Of a stretch of 12,254 bases of DNA, positions 1 through 7,316 are shown one piece after another (the first letter of the stretch is position 1; each line of letters starts with the position of its first letter). The position numbers and the translations under genes were made by a program. Below the pieces are notes generated by a model that saw only the letters and a list, made by a program, of their open reading frames with translations, did no database searches and was not told where the DNA came from. This DNA is from Clostridiales bacterium DTU023 (GTDB lineage: Bacteria > Bacillota > Clostridia > Saccharofermentanales > DTU023): assembly GCA_001512945.1 (NCBI GenBank), contig LFTF01000064.1:10494-22747 (forward strand), in the 5' to 3' direction.

Positions 1-575
1 GGGTAATCACAATGGACCGGCCAAAGGTAATAGTCGGTCATTTCGTCACGGTCGATGATTGGCAAGAGGAGATCATCCTCCCAGAAATCACCACACAGGA
101 GGATTGTGAAAGATCGACCGTCGAGCGTGAACGTGGTGAATTGATTGCCCTCCCGGTAATCGGCACAGGCGTGCGATTGTTTCCAGCCTTTTGATACGCG
201 GCGGTAGTGGCCTTGAACGTCGCCTTCCCGGTCGATGACGAGGTAGGAAGAGTAAATGCCTCCGGCTTGGTTTTCGAAGAAGCCGAAGCCGATGGCGAGG
301 TCATGTTTTTTAGCCCATGTTCGGATGGTCGTGATTTCCACACCTTTGAGAAATATCGCCTTTTGGACATCATTTTTATAGTCAAATGTCATCGCTTCAA
401 ATCCTTGGAGAAACGCTTCGCCGAATATGAGTAGATCTGCTTGGCTTTCTTTCGCTTGGGGGAAAGCCGATTCCATCACTGCCATGTTGTTGTGGACGTC
501 ATCGAGCGAAGACGGCAGGCAGGCACACATCACGTGGAAGTCCTGTTTATGCTCATTGTCGTTGGTTTGAGTCAT
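1..575 (-). CDS. Carbon-nitrogen hydrolase (nitrilase superfamily), 3' end missing
   Basis: This reading frame starts at an ATG at 575-573 and runs off the left edge after 191 codons without a stop. An AAGGAG ribosome binding site lies just upstream of the start. The translated protein shows the nitrilase-superfamily catalytic set: Glu53 in LLIFGEAF, Lys129 in YRRVSKGW, and Cys161 in ILLCGDFW, with the usual spacing and order. Such enzymes hydrolyse non-peptide C-N bonds in amides or nitriles through a cysteine thioester. The substrate cannot be read from this fragment. There is no signal peptide, so it should be cytoplasmic. The family is usually about 260-300 residues, so roughly a third is missing. 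It lies downstream of ade on the same strand but is separated from it by a terminator. The family call is firm; an omega-amidase or N-carbamoyl/aliphatic amidase role would be guesswork. Confidence 0.88.
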   Translation of the reverse strand, partial: MTQTNDNEHKQDFHVMCACLPSSLDDVHNNMAVMESAFPQAKESQADLLIFGEAFLQGFEAMTFDYKNDVQKAIFLKGVEITTIRTWAKKHDLAIGFGFFENQAGGIYSSYLVIDREGDVQGHYRRVSKGWKQSHACADYREGNQFTTFTLDGRSFTILLCGDFWEDDLLLPIIDRDEMTDYYLWPVHCDY

Positions 576-629
576 TTGCAACTCCTTGTATTTTATTTGT
601 TAAGGTGAACTACTTGAACACTTTCAGAT

Positions 630-670
630 AACAAAGCCGTCACCAGAATATGATCTGGGACGGCCTTGTT
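630..670 (-). terminator. Intrinsic terminator after ade
   Basis: A 12-bp stem pairs 630-641 with 659-670; the single imperfect pair is a G-U wobble on the minus-strand RNA. An inner 5-bp stem (643-647 with 654-658) continues it around a 6-nt loop. The 3' side on the minus strand ends in CTTTGTT, a modest U-rich tract. The hairpin begins about 35 bp beyond the ade stop codon and ends before the hydrolase start, so it most likely ends the ade transcript. The U tract is short, so some read-through into the hydrolase gene is possible. Confidence 0.7.
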
Positions 671-704
671 GTCATTTAGTCGATCGCTTGTGAGGTCGGT
701 GATG

Positions 705-2441
705 TTACTCGTCTGCCTCCAGAGCGATGAAATCGAAGATGGTGACATCAAACAGTCCCAGATCTGTGAGTTTGAGTTCGGGGATGACAGGCAGCGACAT
801 AAAGCAGAGTGTCATCACCGGTTCGACATCTTCCCCGATGCCGAGTTCTTTCCAGGCGATTTCGTGAATCTCGGTTAGTCTATCGTTGACCCATTCACCT
901 GACTGGTCGCTCATAATGCCGCCCACAGGCAGCGGGAGGCGGGCAAGAATTTGTTTGTCCTTGACGAGAATAACGCCGCCTTCTTGTTTGATCAATTCTT
1001 CTACGGCAAACGCCATGTCCGAGTCGTTGGTTCCGGCCGTGATTATGTTGTGGGAGTCATGGGCGATCGAAAGTGCTACAGCGCCGTGCTTGATGCCATA
1101 GCCGCGCAGAAACGCGACCGCGACATTGCCCGTATTCTTATGGCGTTCGACGACAGCAATCTTGACGATATCTTGAGTGGGATCGTAGACGAAATCGCCC
1201 GATTCATCTGTCTTGACGTCGGCAATCCCCTTGCCTGTCACGACACCCCCGGGCAGGATATCGATGACGTGAACACGATTCTGCTTGAGCTTGAGTTTGA
1301 GTCGATCAATTGAGAAATCTTTAACGTGCACACTGCTTCTCACAGGCGTGATGTCGGCGCGTTTGACTTCAGGCAAATACGTCCCGTTTCGCGCGACCTC
1401 AACTCCGTCGATGAAGACGCGTTTGGCGCGGAATTCCTCTAGATTATTGACAAGCGTCACATCGGCGCGTTTGCCGGGAAAGATCGCGCCGCGGTCTTTG
1501 AGGCCGAATGCCTCCGCCGCGTTGAGCGTTGCCATCTGAACAGCCGTGACAGGATGGATGCCAAACTTGACGCATTTTCTCAGATGATCGTCGAGATGGC
1601 CTTCCGACAAAATTGTTTTTGGCTGGCGGTCATCGGAACACAGAAGACAACGGCGAGCGTTGCGCACTGTGACTACAGGGAGGAGAGCCTCCAAATTGTG
1701 GCAAGCTGAGCCTTGTCGCATGAGAATGTACATACCGTTTGCGAGGCGTTCGCTCATTTCCATTCTGGTGGAACACTCGTGGTCGGCGAGAATGCCGGCG
1801 GAAGCGTAAGCGCAAAGATCCTTACCCGTGAGTCCGGGGCTATGTCCGTCGATGAGCTTGTTTTGTTTTTTGCTTGCGATCAGCTTGTCGAGAACGCCGG
1901 GGTCAGCGTTGACGACACCGGGGAAATTCATGAACTCGCCGAGTCCGAGAATACGGTCATCGGCGAGCGGCCCTTCGAGATCTTTGGCTTCGAGCACGGC
2001 GCCCGCATTTTCAAAGGGGGTTGCCGGGACACAAGAAGGCACCACGTATTCAATATGAAGCGCGGCTTCTTTCGCGGCGTCCAGCATGTAGTCGAGGCCG
2101 GTCAGTCCGGATACGTTGACAATCTCGTGGGGGTCGGCGATGATCGTGGTCGTCCCGAATGGCACGAGCAGTCGACTGATTTCCTCTGGCGTTACGAAGG
2201 CAGACTCGATGTGGATGTGGGCATCGATTAGTCCGGGCAGCGCGTAAAGCCCTTTGGCGTCAATGACCTCGCGGCCTTGGTATTCGCCCGTCCCGGCGAT
2301 CAGTGAGTCGACAATGGCGATGTCTCCCTCGCGGATTTCACCCGAACCTACATCGACGATTTTACAATTTTTGATGACAAGGTCGGCAGGTTCTCTTCCT
2401 GCCGCTACGTCGATCAGATGCTTCAACGCTTTATGGTCCAT
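705..2441 (-). CDS. ade: Adenine deaminase
   Basis: The enzyme hydrolyses adenine to hypoxanthine and ammonia in purine salvage. It belongs to the amidohydrolase superfamily and has the bacterial Ade architecture, not the adenosine-deaminase-like one. Seen in the 578-residue protein are a metal-binding AHIHIES motif (74-80), ADPHE (102-106), GEFMNFPG (168-175), DGH (198-200), DHECS (220-224) and CSDDR (268-272). All are characteristic of Ade, and the length matches the usual ~570-600 residues. The start at 2441 was chosen because GGAGG lies 5 nt upstream of this ATG. An in-frame ATG at 2489 would add 16 residues but has no ribosome binding site. The gene lies 130 bp downstream of the SIMPL gene and is followed by a terminator at 630-670. 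Confidence 0.95.
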   Translation of the reverse strand: MDHKALKHLIDVAAGREPADLVIKNCKIVDVGSGEIREGDIAIVDSLIAGTGEYQGREVIDAKGLYALPGLIDAHIHIESAFVTPEEISRLLVPFGTTTIIADPHEIVNVSGLTGLDYMLDAAKEAALHIEYVVPSCVPATPFENAGAVLEAKDLEGPLADDRILGLGEFMNFPGVVNADPGVLDKLIASKKQNKLIDGHSPGLTGKDLCAYASAGILADHECSTRMEMSERLANGMYILMRQGSACHNLEALLPVVTVRNARRCLLCSDDRQPKTILSEGHLDDHLRKCVKFGIHPVTAVQMATLNAAEAFGLKDRGAIFPGKRADVTLVNNLEEFRAKRVFIDGVEVARNGTYLPEVKRADITPVRSSVHVKDFSIDRLKLKLKQNRVHVIDILPGGVVTGKGIADVKTDESGDFVYDPTQDIVKIAVVERHKNTGNVAVAFLRGYGIKHGAVALSIAHDSHNIITAGTNDSDMAFAVEELIKQEGGVILVKDKQILARLPLPVGGIMSDQSGEWVNDRLTEIHEIAWKELGIGEDVEPVMTLCFMSLPVIPELKLTDLGLFDVTIFDFIALEADE

Positions 2442-2538
2442 AATTGCCTCCAATTCCAAGGAATTCGTTAAGATATTGTTCGCCTTCATCGTATCACAAA
2501 GCCCGCGTGTCCAATGTCCGAAAGGGCGCCTCGGAGGG

Positions 2539-2559
2539 GCTATAACGCATTATAGCGTT
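2539..2559 (-). promoter_or_regulatory. Palindrome containing a perfect -10 hexamer upstream of ade
   Basis: A perfect 7-bp inverted repeat (2539-2545 with 2550-2556, 4-nt spacer) lies about 100 bp upstream of the ade start. Read on the minus strand it contains TATAAT (2554-2549), the consensus sigma-A -10 hexamer. No convincing -35 hexamer is seen 16-18 bp further upstream. An alternative overlapping pairing (AACGC 2544-2548 with GCGTT 2555-2559) is also possible. This may be an ade promoter overlapping an operator, or a hairpin at the end of the SIMPL transcript. It lacks a T-run, so it is not a classical terminator. Confidence 0.4.
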
Positions 2560-2571
2560 TGGGGTACGGCA

Positions 2572-3228
2572 CTATTTTATTTCCCAAGCCACGCGGACCG
2601 TTTTCTCGAGTTTGATGTTTTCAGGTTCCACATCCAGATCGAAAGACCCTTTATAAGCTACCTGGTCAGTGAAACGCGCGCTTCGAAAAGACTCATTGCG
2701 GAAGGAGATATCCTGCCACGCGTAATCGATGTGAACGAGATCGCCGAGCGAGACTCCCGCGGCGCCGGCCAAGCGTTCCGCCTTTGCCTTCGCGTCGCGG
2801 ACGGCTTTCTCGAGGAGTTCATTTGTGGCTGATTCGGGGTCCTTAACCGTGTAGACGATCTTGAATTCAGCAGAGACGCCGCTGTCGACAAATGCAGTAA
2901 GTACCTGCCCGAGTCTGCTGCTGTCAGCGTCGAAGGCAAGAAGCAGCTGATGGTCGTATTCGTAGCCCGCGAATTCTTGGCGGTATGCACCGGCCGGGTC
3001 ATGAATGCCCTCATATTTGCTATCGATTGAAAAATGGGTTGTTTTGAGATTCTCTTTTTTGAATCCGATCGCTTCGAACGCGTGTTTGAGCTGACCGGTC
3101 GCTTGAGCCGATTGTTCGACTGCTGCCTGGTAAGTTGTGAGTGTGTCAGTCAGTGTAATTGCGAGATTGATCTCATCGGGCTTGAGGGAAAGTCTACCTG
3201 TACCCGTAACACGTATAATTCTTTTCAT
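2572..3228 (-). CDS. SIMPL domain (DUF541) protein
   Basis: This is a 218-residue protein that is a SIMPL/DUF541 domain over nearly its whole length. The start shows the family pattern VTGTGRLSLKPDEINLAITL, followed by a helix rich in Ala/Gln, a central FKIVYTVKDPE strand, and the typical helix AVRDAKAKAERLAGAAGVSLGDL (about 137-159). It ends in a strand that closes the fold (VRVAWEIK). Many relatives are secreted or periplasmic and have a signal peptide; this one has none and is probably cytoplasmic. Molecular function is not established for most members. The ATG at 3228 has GGAGG 7 nt upstream. It is the first gene of the minus-strand block and diverges from the CRP-family gene, so ade may be transcribed partly from its promoter. 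Confidence 0.85.
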   Translation of the reverse strand: MKRIIRVTGTGRLSLKPDEINLAITLTDTLTTYQAAVEQSAQATGQLKHAFEAIGFKKENLKTTHFSIDSKYEGIHDPAGAYRQEFAGYEYDHQLLLAFDADSSRLGQVLTAFVDSGVSAEFKIVYTVKDPESATNELLEKAVRDAKAKAERLAGAAGVSLGDLVHIDYAWQDISFRNESFRSARFTDQVAYKGSFDLDVEPENIKLEKTVRVAWEIK

Positions 3229-3463
3229 TAGATGTCCTCCCTTTTGTTCAGCAGATTGTGTTAAAGCATTTTGCAGATGTAAAAGTGCACTAATCTGATA
3301 TTTTTTATTTTAGCACGTCAAATTGAGAGAATGGAATGATAGTCGCTTAGGTCATGTTATGATGTTTTTGTCAGAAATAACTTAATCTAGGTCGTGCAAC
3401 AAGCGCGAAATTTGTTATTCTATTGTAGAGTTAGTTTCGGCGAATCGGGAAGGTTGCACAATT
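3229..3463. promoter_or_regulatory. Divergent intergenic region between the SIMPL gene and the CRP-family gene
   Basis: This 235-bp AT-rich stretch must hold promoters for both flanking genes, but no full sigma-A promoter is clear. On the minus strand a TTGACG (3321-3316) resembles a -35 box without a good -10 at proper distance. On the plus strand TATGAT (3358-3363) resembles a -10 box without a -35. Inverted repeats are present: CAGATT at 3252-3257 with AATCTG at 3292-3297; GCATTTT at 3266-3272 with AAAA-g-TGC at 3281-3288; and GTGCAAC at 3394-3400 with GTTGCAC at 3453-3459. Any of these could be operator half-sites, but that is inference. No small gene with a ribosome binding site was found here. 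Confidence 0.35.
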
Positions 3464-4216
3464 ATGAAAAAAATATGTGAAGCGATGGCGGCAACGCCAT
3501 TATTTGCAGGCATGGAACATGATGCCTATCATCAACATTGCCGAGACGCGAACCTCCGTCTCCACGGGAAGGGCCAGCTTATCGCAATGGAAGGCACTAT
3601 CTGCCAGGGGATCGGCGTTATTATTGAAGGGCAGGCGGCCCGGCAGAAATATACACCGACCGGGGAGTACACCACACTCAATCTACTGAGCCCCGGGACA
3701 ATATTTGGTGAAGATCTTATTTTCTCCTCACACAGGCATTACCCTTACTCGTTGGAAGCGTTGACACTTGTCAAGACTGTTCAAATATCACGTGAGGATA
3801 TTCTCGCCCTCATTTCAACAAGCCCCAGGCTTTTGTTGAATTATATGGCGTATCTTTCCGATCGTGGCACAGAGCAAGATCAAAGAATTCACCTGCTATC
3901 GCAAAAAACGTTGAGATTAAAGATTGCCGGATACCTACTGTCGCTTCTTGAAGAGCAGCTGGAAATGGAGAACAAGACGTTGCGTCAAGCACTCGAAGTT
4001 CCCACGACCTCATCAGTTTTACTTCCCGTATCAAAAGAAGTAGTGTCGCGTCTTCTCGCAATGCCCAGACCTTCGTTTTCGCGCGAGCTGATAAGTATGG
4101 AGAAGGACGGTTTGATCAGGGTCAGCGGGAGAAATATTTGGTTGATGGATATTCGCGGCATTGCTTGCGGCCTTTATGAAGACTGCGATGACGATGACGA
4201 TGATGATAAAGAATAG
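3464..4216 (+). CDS. CRP/FNR-family transcriptional regulator with Cys/Asp-rich tail
   Basis: This 250-residue protein has a cyclic-nucleotide-binding-type beta-barrel (about 12-117, with LLSPGTIFGEDLIF), a long dimerisation helix (about 122-165) and a winged helix-turn-helix (about 187-227, with PVSKEVVSRLLAMPRPSFSR). The Arg-Ser/Thr pair that grips the cAMP phosphate is not evident in SSHRHYPYS, so cAMP is unlikely to be the effector. The cysteine pattern of E. coli FNR is absent. The tail has Cys235 and Cys241 followed by seven Asp in a row (242-248), which is unusual. GGGAAGG ends 10 nt before the ATG at 3464. The gene lies 53 bp upstream of fhs on the same strand, so control of fhs or of its own divergent promoter region is plausible. 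The ligand and targets are unknown. Confidence 0.88.
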   Translation: MKKICEAMAATPLFAGMEHDAYHQHCRDANLRLHGKGQLIAMEGTICQGIGVIIEGQAARQKYTPTGEYTTLNLLSPGTIFGEDLIFSSHRHYPYSLEALTLVKTVQISREDILALISTSPRLLLNYMAYLSDRGTEQDQRIHLLSQKTLRLKIAGYLLSLLEEQLEMENKTLRQALEVPTTSSVLLPVSKEVVSRLLAMPRPSFSRELISMEKDGLIRVSGRNIWLMDIRGIACGLYEDCDDDDDDDKE

Positions 4217-4269
4217 CACACAAAGAATTAGGAAATAAATATCTTTAAGACAGATAATTGGAGGAAAAA

Positions 4270-5949
4270 ATGGGAATGAAATCAGACATTGAAATTGCTC
4301 AGGCAGCGAAACTTCGACCGATTGACGAGATTGCGCAAAAAGCCGGAATACCTGAGGAGTGCCTCGAGCATTATGGGAAATATAAGGCCAAGGTGTCTCT
4401 AGACGCGCTGGTTGATGATACAGATAAAAGGGGTAAGCTGATTCTTGTGACAGCCATTACGCCAACACCTGCGGGTGAAGGCAAAACGACGACGACAATT
4501 GGTCTGGCTGACGCGCTTACCTTGATCGGCAAAAAAAGCACACTTGCGTTGCGCGAACCGTCTATGGGTCCTGTTTTTGGCATTAAGGGCGGCGCGGCCG
4601 GTGGCGGTTATGCGCAGGTCGTCCCGATGGAAGATCTGAACCTCCACTTCACAGGAGACATGCATGCGGTCGGCGCGGCCAATAATCTGCTCGCCGCCAT
4701 GATCGATAACCATATACAAAAAGACAACAAGCTCGGCATTGACCCGCGGCAGATTACATGGAAGCGCGCGGTCGATATGAACGATCGGCAGCTACGTTTC
4801 ATGGTGAACGGTCTTGGCGGAAAAGCTAACGGTACACCGCGTGAAGACGGTTTCGAGATTACAGTGGCCTCTGAGGTCATGGCTGTATTTTGTCTTGCCA
4901 CCTCACTTATGAATCTTAAAGAGCGATTGGGACGGATTGTTATTGGCTATACCTATGACGGAAAACCCGTGACGTGCAGCGACATCAAGGCACAGGGAGC
5001 GATGGCCGCTCTGCTCAAAGATGCGCTCAAACCCAATCTTGTACAGACACTCGAAGGAACTCCGGCCTACGTCCACGGCGGTCCTTTCGCCAATATCGCG
5101 CATGGATGCAACAGCGTGCTTGCGACGAAGATGGCGCTCGGTCATGCCGATTACCTTGTCACTGAAGCTGGATTTGGCGCTGATCTTGGCGCGGAAAAAT
5201 TCATTGACATCAAGTGCAGGACAGCTGGACTTGATCCGGATGCTGTTGTTCTTGTAGCGACAGTCCGCGCGTTGAAGATGCATGGTGGCGTTGCCAAGAG
5301 CGATCTCAAGGGCGAGAATCTCGAGGCGTTGAAACTGGGGATGACCAACCTCACGCAGCATGTCCGCAATGTGATTGACGTTTTCAAACGCCCAGTTGTG
5401 GTCGCGATCAACCGTTTTCCTGATGACACACAAGCTGAACTCGAGCTTGTTCGCGATGAGTGCATGAAGTACGGTGTCAATGTCGCGTTATCAGAGGTTT
5501 GGGGCAAAGGCGGCGAAGGCGGCATTGAGCTCGCCCAAGAAGTGGTTCGTCTCTGTGACCTGCCGGATAAACAACCGCTGGGTTTTGTCTACGACGAAGA
5601 TACAACGATCACAGAGAAGATCGAAGCGATTGCTACACGAATCTACCATGCCGACGGCGTCGATTTTGTCGGACCGGCAGTTAAGCAGATGCAGCAACTA
5701 GAGGAGTACGGATTCGGTAAACTTCCTATTTGTGTTGCGAAGACACAGTATTCATTTTCAGATGATGCTACGTTGATCGGTGTTCCCACAGACTTCCGTC
5801 TTACCGTGCGCAATCTTAAGGTTTCTGCCGGAGCGGGATTTATTGTGGCATTGACAGGTAACGTGATGACGATGCCGGGTCTTCCCACTGTGCCATCCGC
5901 AGAGAAAATTGATGTCGACGAAAATGGACTTATTTCCGGGTTGTTCTAA
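4270..5949 (+). CDS. fhs: Formate--tetrahydrofolate ligase
   Basis: The enzyme makes 10-formyl-tetrahydrofolate from formate, ATP and tetrahydrofolate. It is an entry point to the methyl branch of the Wood-Ljungdahl pathway and a source of one-carbon units for purines. Seen in the 559-residue protein are the opening SDIEIAQAAKLRPIDEIA, a P-loop-like TPAGEGKTT (66-74), the family signature EPSMGPVFGIKGGAAGGG (96-113), and the conserved ending ENGLISGLF. Length is that of the full enzyme, with no frameshift. The ATG at 4270 was chosen because GGAGG (4260-4264) lies 5 nt upstream; a TTG at 4258 overlaps that site and is unlikely. A second ATG at 4276 is possible. The gene alone does not prove acetogenesis, since many clostridia and sugar fermenters carry it. 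Confidence 0.97.
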   Translation: MGMKSDIEIAQAAKLRPIDEIAQKAGIPEECLEHYGKYKAKVSLDALVDDTDKRGKLILVTAITPTPAGEGKTTTTIGLADALTLIGKKSTLALREPSMGPVFGIKGGAAGGGYAQVVPMEDLNLHFTGDMHAVGAANNLLAAMIDNHIQKDNKLGIDPRQITWKRAVDMNDRQLRFMVNGLGGKANGTPREDGFEITVASEVMAVFCLATSLMNLKERLGRIVIGYTYDGKPVTCSDIKAQGAMAALLKDALKPNLVQTLEGTPAYVHGGPFANIAHGCNSVLATKMALGHADYLVTEAGFGADLGAEKFIDIKCRTAGLDPDAVVLVATVRALKMHGGVAKSDLKGENLEALKLGMTNLTQHVRNVIDVFKRPVVVAINRFPDDTQAELELVRDECMKYGVNVALSEVWGKGGEGGIELAQEVVRLCDLPDKQPLGFVYDEDTTITEKIEAIATRIYHADGVDFVGPAVKQMQQLEEYGFGKLPICVAKTQYSFSDDATLIGVPTDFRLTVRNLKVSAGAGFIVALTGNVMTMPGLPTVPSAEKIDVDENGLISGLF

Positions 5950-5963
5950 ACAATCCGGGCGCA

Positions 5964-5997
5964 AGCCTTTCACTTTAAACGGCTACATGTTTTTTTT
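5964..5997 (+). terminator. Possible weak terminator after fhs
   Basis: AGCCTTT (5964-5970) can pair with AAA-c-GGCT (5977-5984), giving 7 bp with one bulged C and a 6-nt loop. A run of eight T follows at 5990-5997. Five nucleotides separate the stem from the T-run, which is longer than ideal, so termination may be inefficient. The position, 14 bp after the fhs stop, suits the end of the CRP-family/fhs unit. Confidence 0.4.
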
Positions 5998-6029
5998 GCG
6001 TAGTGATACGTTATTATTTATGGATAGCC

Positions 6030-6052
6030 ATAGGTGGCGAATTGCCCCCTAT
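6030..6052 (+). promoter_or_regulatory. Imperfect inverted repeat upstream of the PucR-type regulator
   Basis: ATAGGTGGC (6030-6038) and GCCCCCTAT (6044-6052) pair in 8 of 9 positions around a 5-bp GAATT spacer. The element ends 22 bp before the regulator's start codon. It could be an operator bound by the regulator itself, or a hairpin in the mRNA leader. No clear promoter is seen in this gap, so which of the two applies cannot be decided. Confidence 0.35.
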
Positions 6053-6074
6053 TGTAAACAGCGAGGATAAGGTT

Positions 6075-7220
6075 ATGAAAGAAATACAACAATCATTGAA
6101 TGAGATGGCGCATTACCTCACCCGGGTAGTTGGGATAGTCGATGAAGGGGGCAACATCCTCGTTTCATCAGATGAGCAGTTGGTAGGCGAACAAGACTCC
6201 GCGGTGCGGGCAATTCTCGCCTCCGGTGATTTGCAGTCTGTGGTTGGCAACAAAGCATACCGCGTCGTCGAGCATTCCGATCGGGGCACTGTGATTTGTT
6301 TCGCTGAAGGAGACGATGAAGTCTCTAAAGGATATGTCGAGCTGTTGTCTCGCTGGGTCAGTGTTGAAATAGGCCAGCGAGAGGACAGTGTTTCGCGTGA
6401 ATCTGAGCAGAGGCACGTGTTTTTGAAAAACGTACTTCTGGAAAATGAGCTTCCCGGAGACATTCCGCTCAAGGCGCGGGAGTTTCGCATCCGCCATGCC
6501 GCGCGCCGGATCGTTGTCCTCGCGAATTTCAATTGCGAGGAATATAAGGCATGTCTTGAAACGCTTGAAGAGCAGTTCGGAAACCGCCCCGATGATTTCG
6601 TTTTGCCGGTCGATGAAGAAAACATTGTGGTTCTTATCGAAGCGACAGATGAAAACCTCGAGGGGCTTGACGAATATCTGGAGCGACTGGTTGGGGTGTT
6701 GAAAGAAACAGCGATGGCTGATGTCAAGATCGGTGTCAGCATGATCGCGAATACATTGACTGAGACAGCAAAAGCTTACCAGCAGGCGGCCATTGCCTTG
6801 ATCGTCGGCGACGTTTTTGTCGATGATAGCCACCCCGTAGTGCGTTACGAAAAGCTGGGACTTGGACGACTGATCTATCAGCTGCCGATCACGTTGTGCG
6901 AGTTGTTTCTGAGAGAAGTGTTTGAACCGGGGACATACGAAGCGCTTGACGCTGTGACATTGCAAACGATCGACAAATTTTTTGAGAACAATCTCAACGG
7001 CAGCGAGACGTCAAGACAGCTATTTGTTCACCGCAACACGCTCGTTTACCGTCTTGATAAGGTTGAAAAAATTACGGGGCTTGATCTTCGTGTATTCGAG
7101 GACGCTGTCCTCTTTAAACTGGCTGATATGGTGCGCAGATACCTCGCCTATGTCGAAAAAAACAGGCAGACCCGACAGCGTTCCAATCGTGAGCGTCAGA
7201 CCAATGGCTACCAGTCATAA
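6075..7220 (+). CDS. PucR/CdaR-type transcriptional regulator
   Basis: This is a 381-residue DNA-binding protein. Its C-terminal part (about 290-352) is the PucR-type helix-turn-helix, with SRQLFVHRNTLVYRLDKVEK, the family's hallmark 'R-NT--YRL--' pattern. The middle (about 140-255) fits the GGDEF-like domain found in CdaR relatives. The N-terminal ~110 residues resemble a small sensor region that I cannot assign to a ligand. The start at 6075 was chosen because GAGG lies 8 nt upstream of this ATG. A GTG at 6003 would add 24 residues that include the inverted repeat at 6030-6052, and has no clear ribosome binding site. Family names such as sugar-diacid or purine regulator should not be taken as its role. 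Its place 96 bp ahead of ftsE suggests, by inference only, a link to the cell-wall genes. Confidence 0.85.
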   Translation: MKEIQQSLNEMAHYLTRVVGIVDEGGNILVSSDEQLVGEQDSAVRAILASGDLQSVVGNKAYRVVEHSDRGTVICFAEGDDEVSKGYVELLSRWVSVEIGQREDSVSRESEQRHVFLKNVLLENELPGDIPLKAREFRIRHAARRIVVLANFNCEEYKACLETLEEQFGNRPDDFVLPVDEENIVVLIEATDENLEGLDEYLERLVGVLKETAMADVKIGVSMIANTLTETAKAYQQAAIALIVGDVFVDDSHPVVRYEKLGLGRLIYQLPITLCELFLREVFEPGTYEALDAVTLQTIDKFFENNLNGSETSRQLFVHRNTLVYRLDKVEKITGLDLRVFEDAVLFKLADMVRRYLAYVEKNRQTRQRSNRERQTNGYQS

Positions 7221-7250
7221 GACAAGTTGATTGTCGAGGGTAATGGCGAA

Positions 7251-7285
7251 AAAGATGCGACAGAGCTTTCAGATGTTCTGTCGCA
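7251..7285 (-). other. Hairpin with T-run on the minus strand, upstream of ftsE
   Basis: A perfect 9-bp stem joins TGCGACAGA (7256-7264) to TCTGTCGCA (7277-7285) with a 12-nt loop. On the minus strand the stem is followed by TCTTTTT (7257-7251 side), the form of an intrinsic terminator. On the plus strand no T-run follows, so it should not stop transcription from the regulator gene into ftsE. No minus-strand gene ends here. It may block antisense transcription or act as a structure in the ftsE leader. Confidence 0.45.
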
Positions 7286-7316
7286 CTCGTCGGAAAAGGC
7301 AGGTCATATATAACGA

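Noticed and set aside
12..434. Small plus-strand frames at the left edge
   Set aside because: They overlap the nitrilase-family gene, whose Glu-Lys-Cys triad shows that the minus strand is coding.
578..604. TAAAAT as a -10 box for the nitrilase-family gene
   Set aside because: It is so close to the ribosome binding site that a transcript starting there would lack it, and the -35 match is only three of six.
1713..2231. 172-codon open frame on the plus strand opposite ade
   Set aside because: Fully covered by ade, whose catalytic motifs are intact; the protein resembles no family.
2442..2489. Upstream ATG start for ade giving 16 more residues
   Set aside because: No ribosome binding site precedes it, whereas GGAGG lies at the proper distance before the ATG at 2441.
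4187..4213. DDDDK-like string at the end of the CRP-family protein as a protease site or tag
   Set aside because: It arises from a run of GAT/GAC codons followed by Lys; nothing indicates an engineered tag or a processing event.
4903..5433. 176-codon open frame on the minus strand opposite fhs
   Set aside because: Antisense shadow of a highly conserved enzyme gene with no independent coding evidence.
6168..6965. 265-codon open frame on the minus strand opposite the PucR-type regulator
   Set aside because: It lies entirely within a well-supported gene, shows no domain or ribosome binding site, and its composition is that of an antisense shadow.
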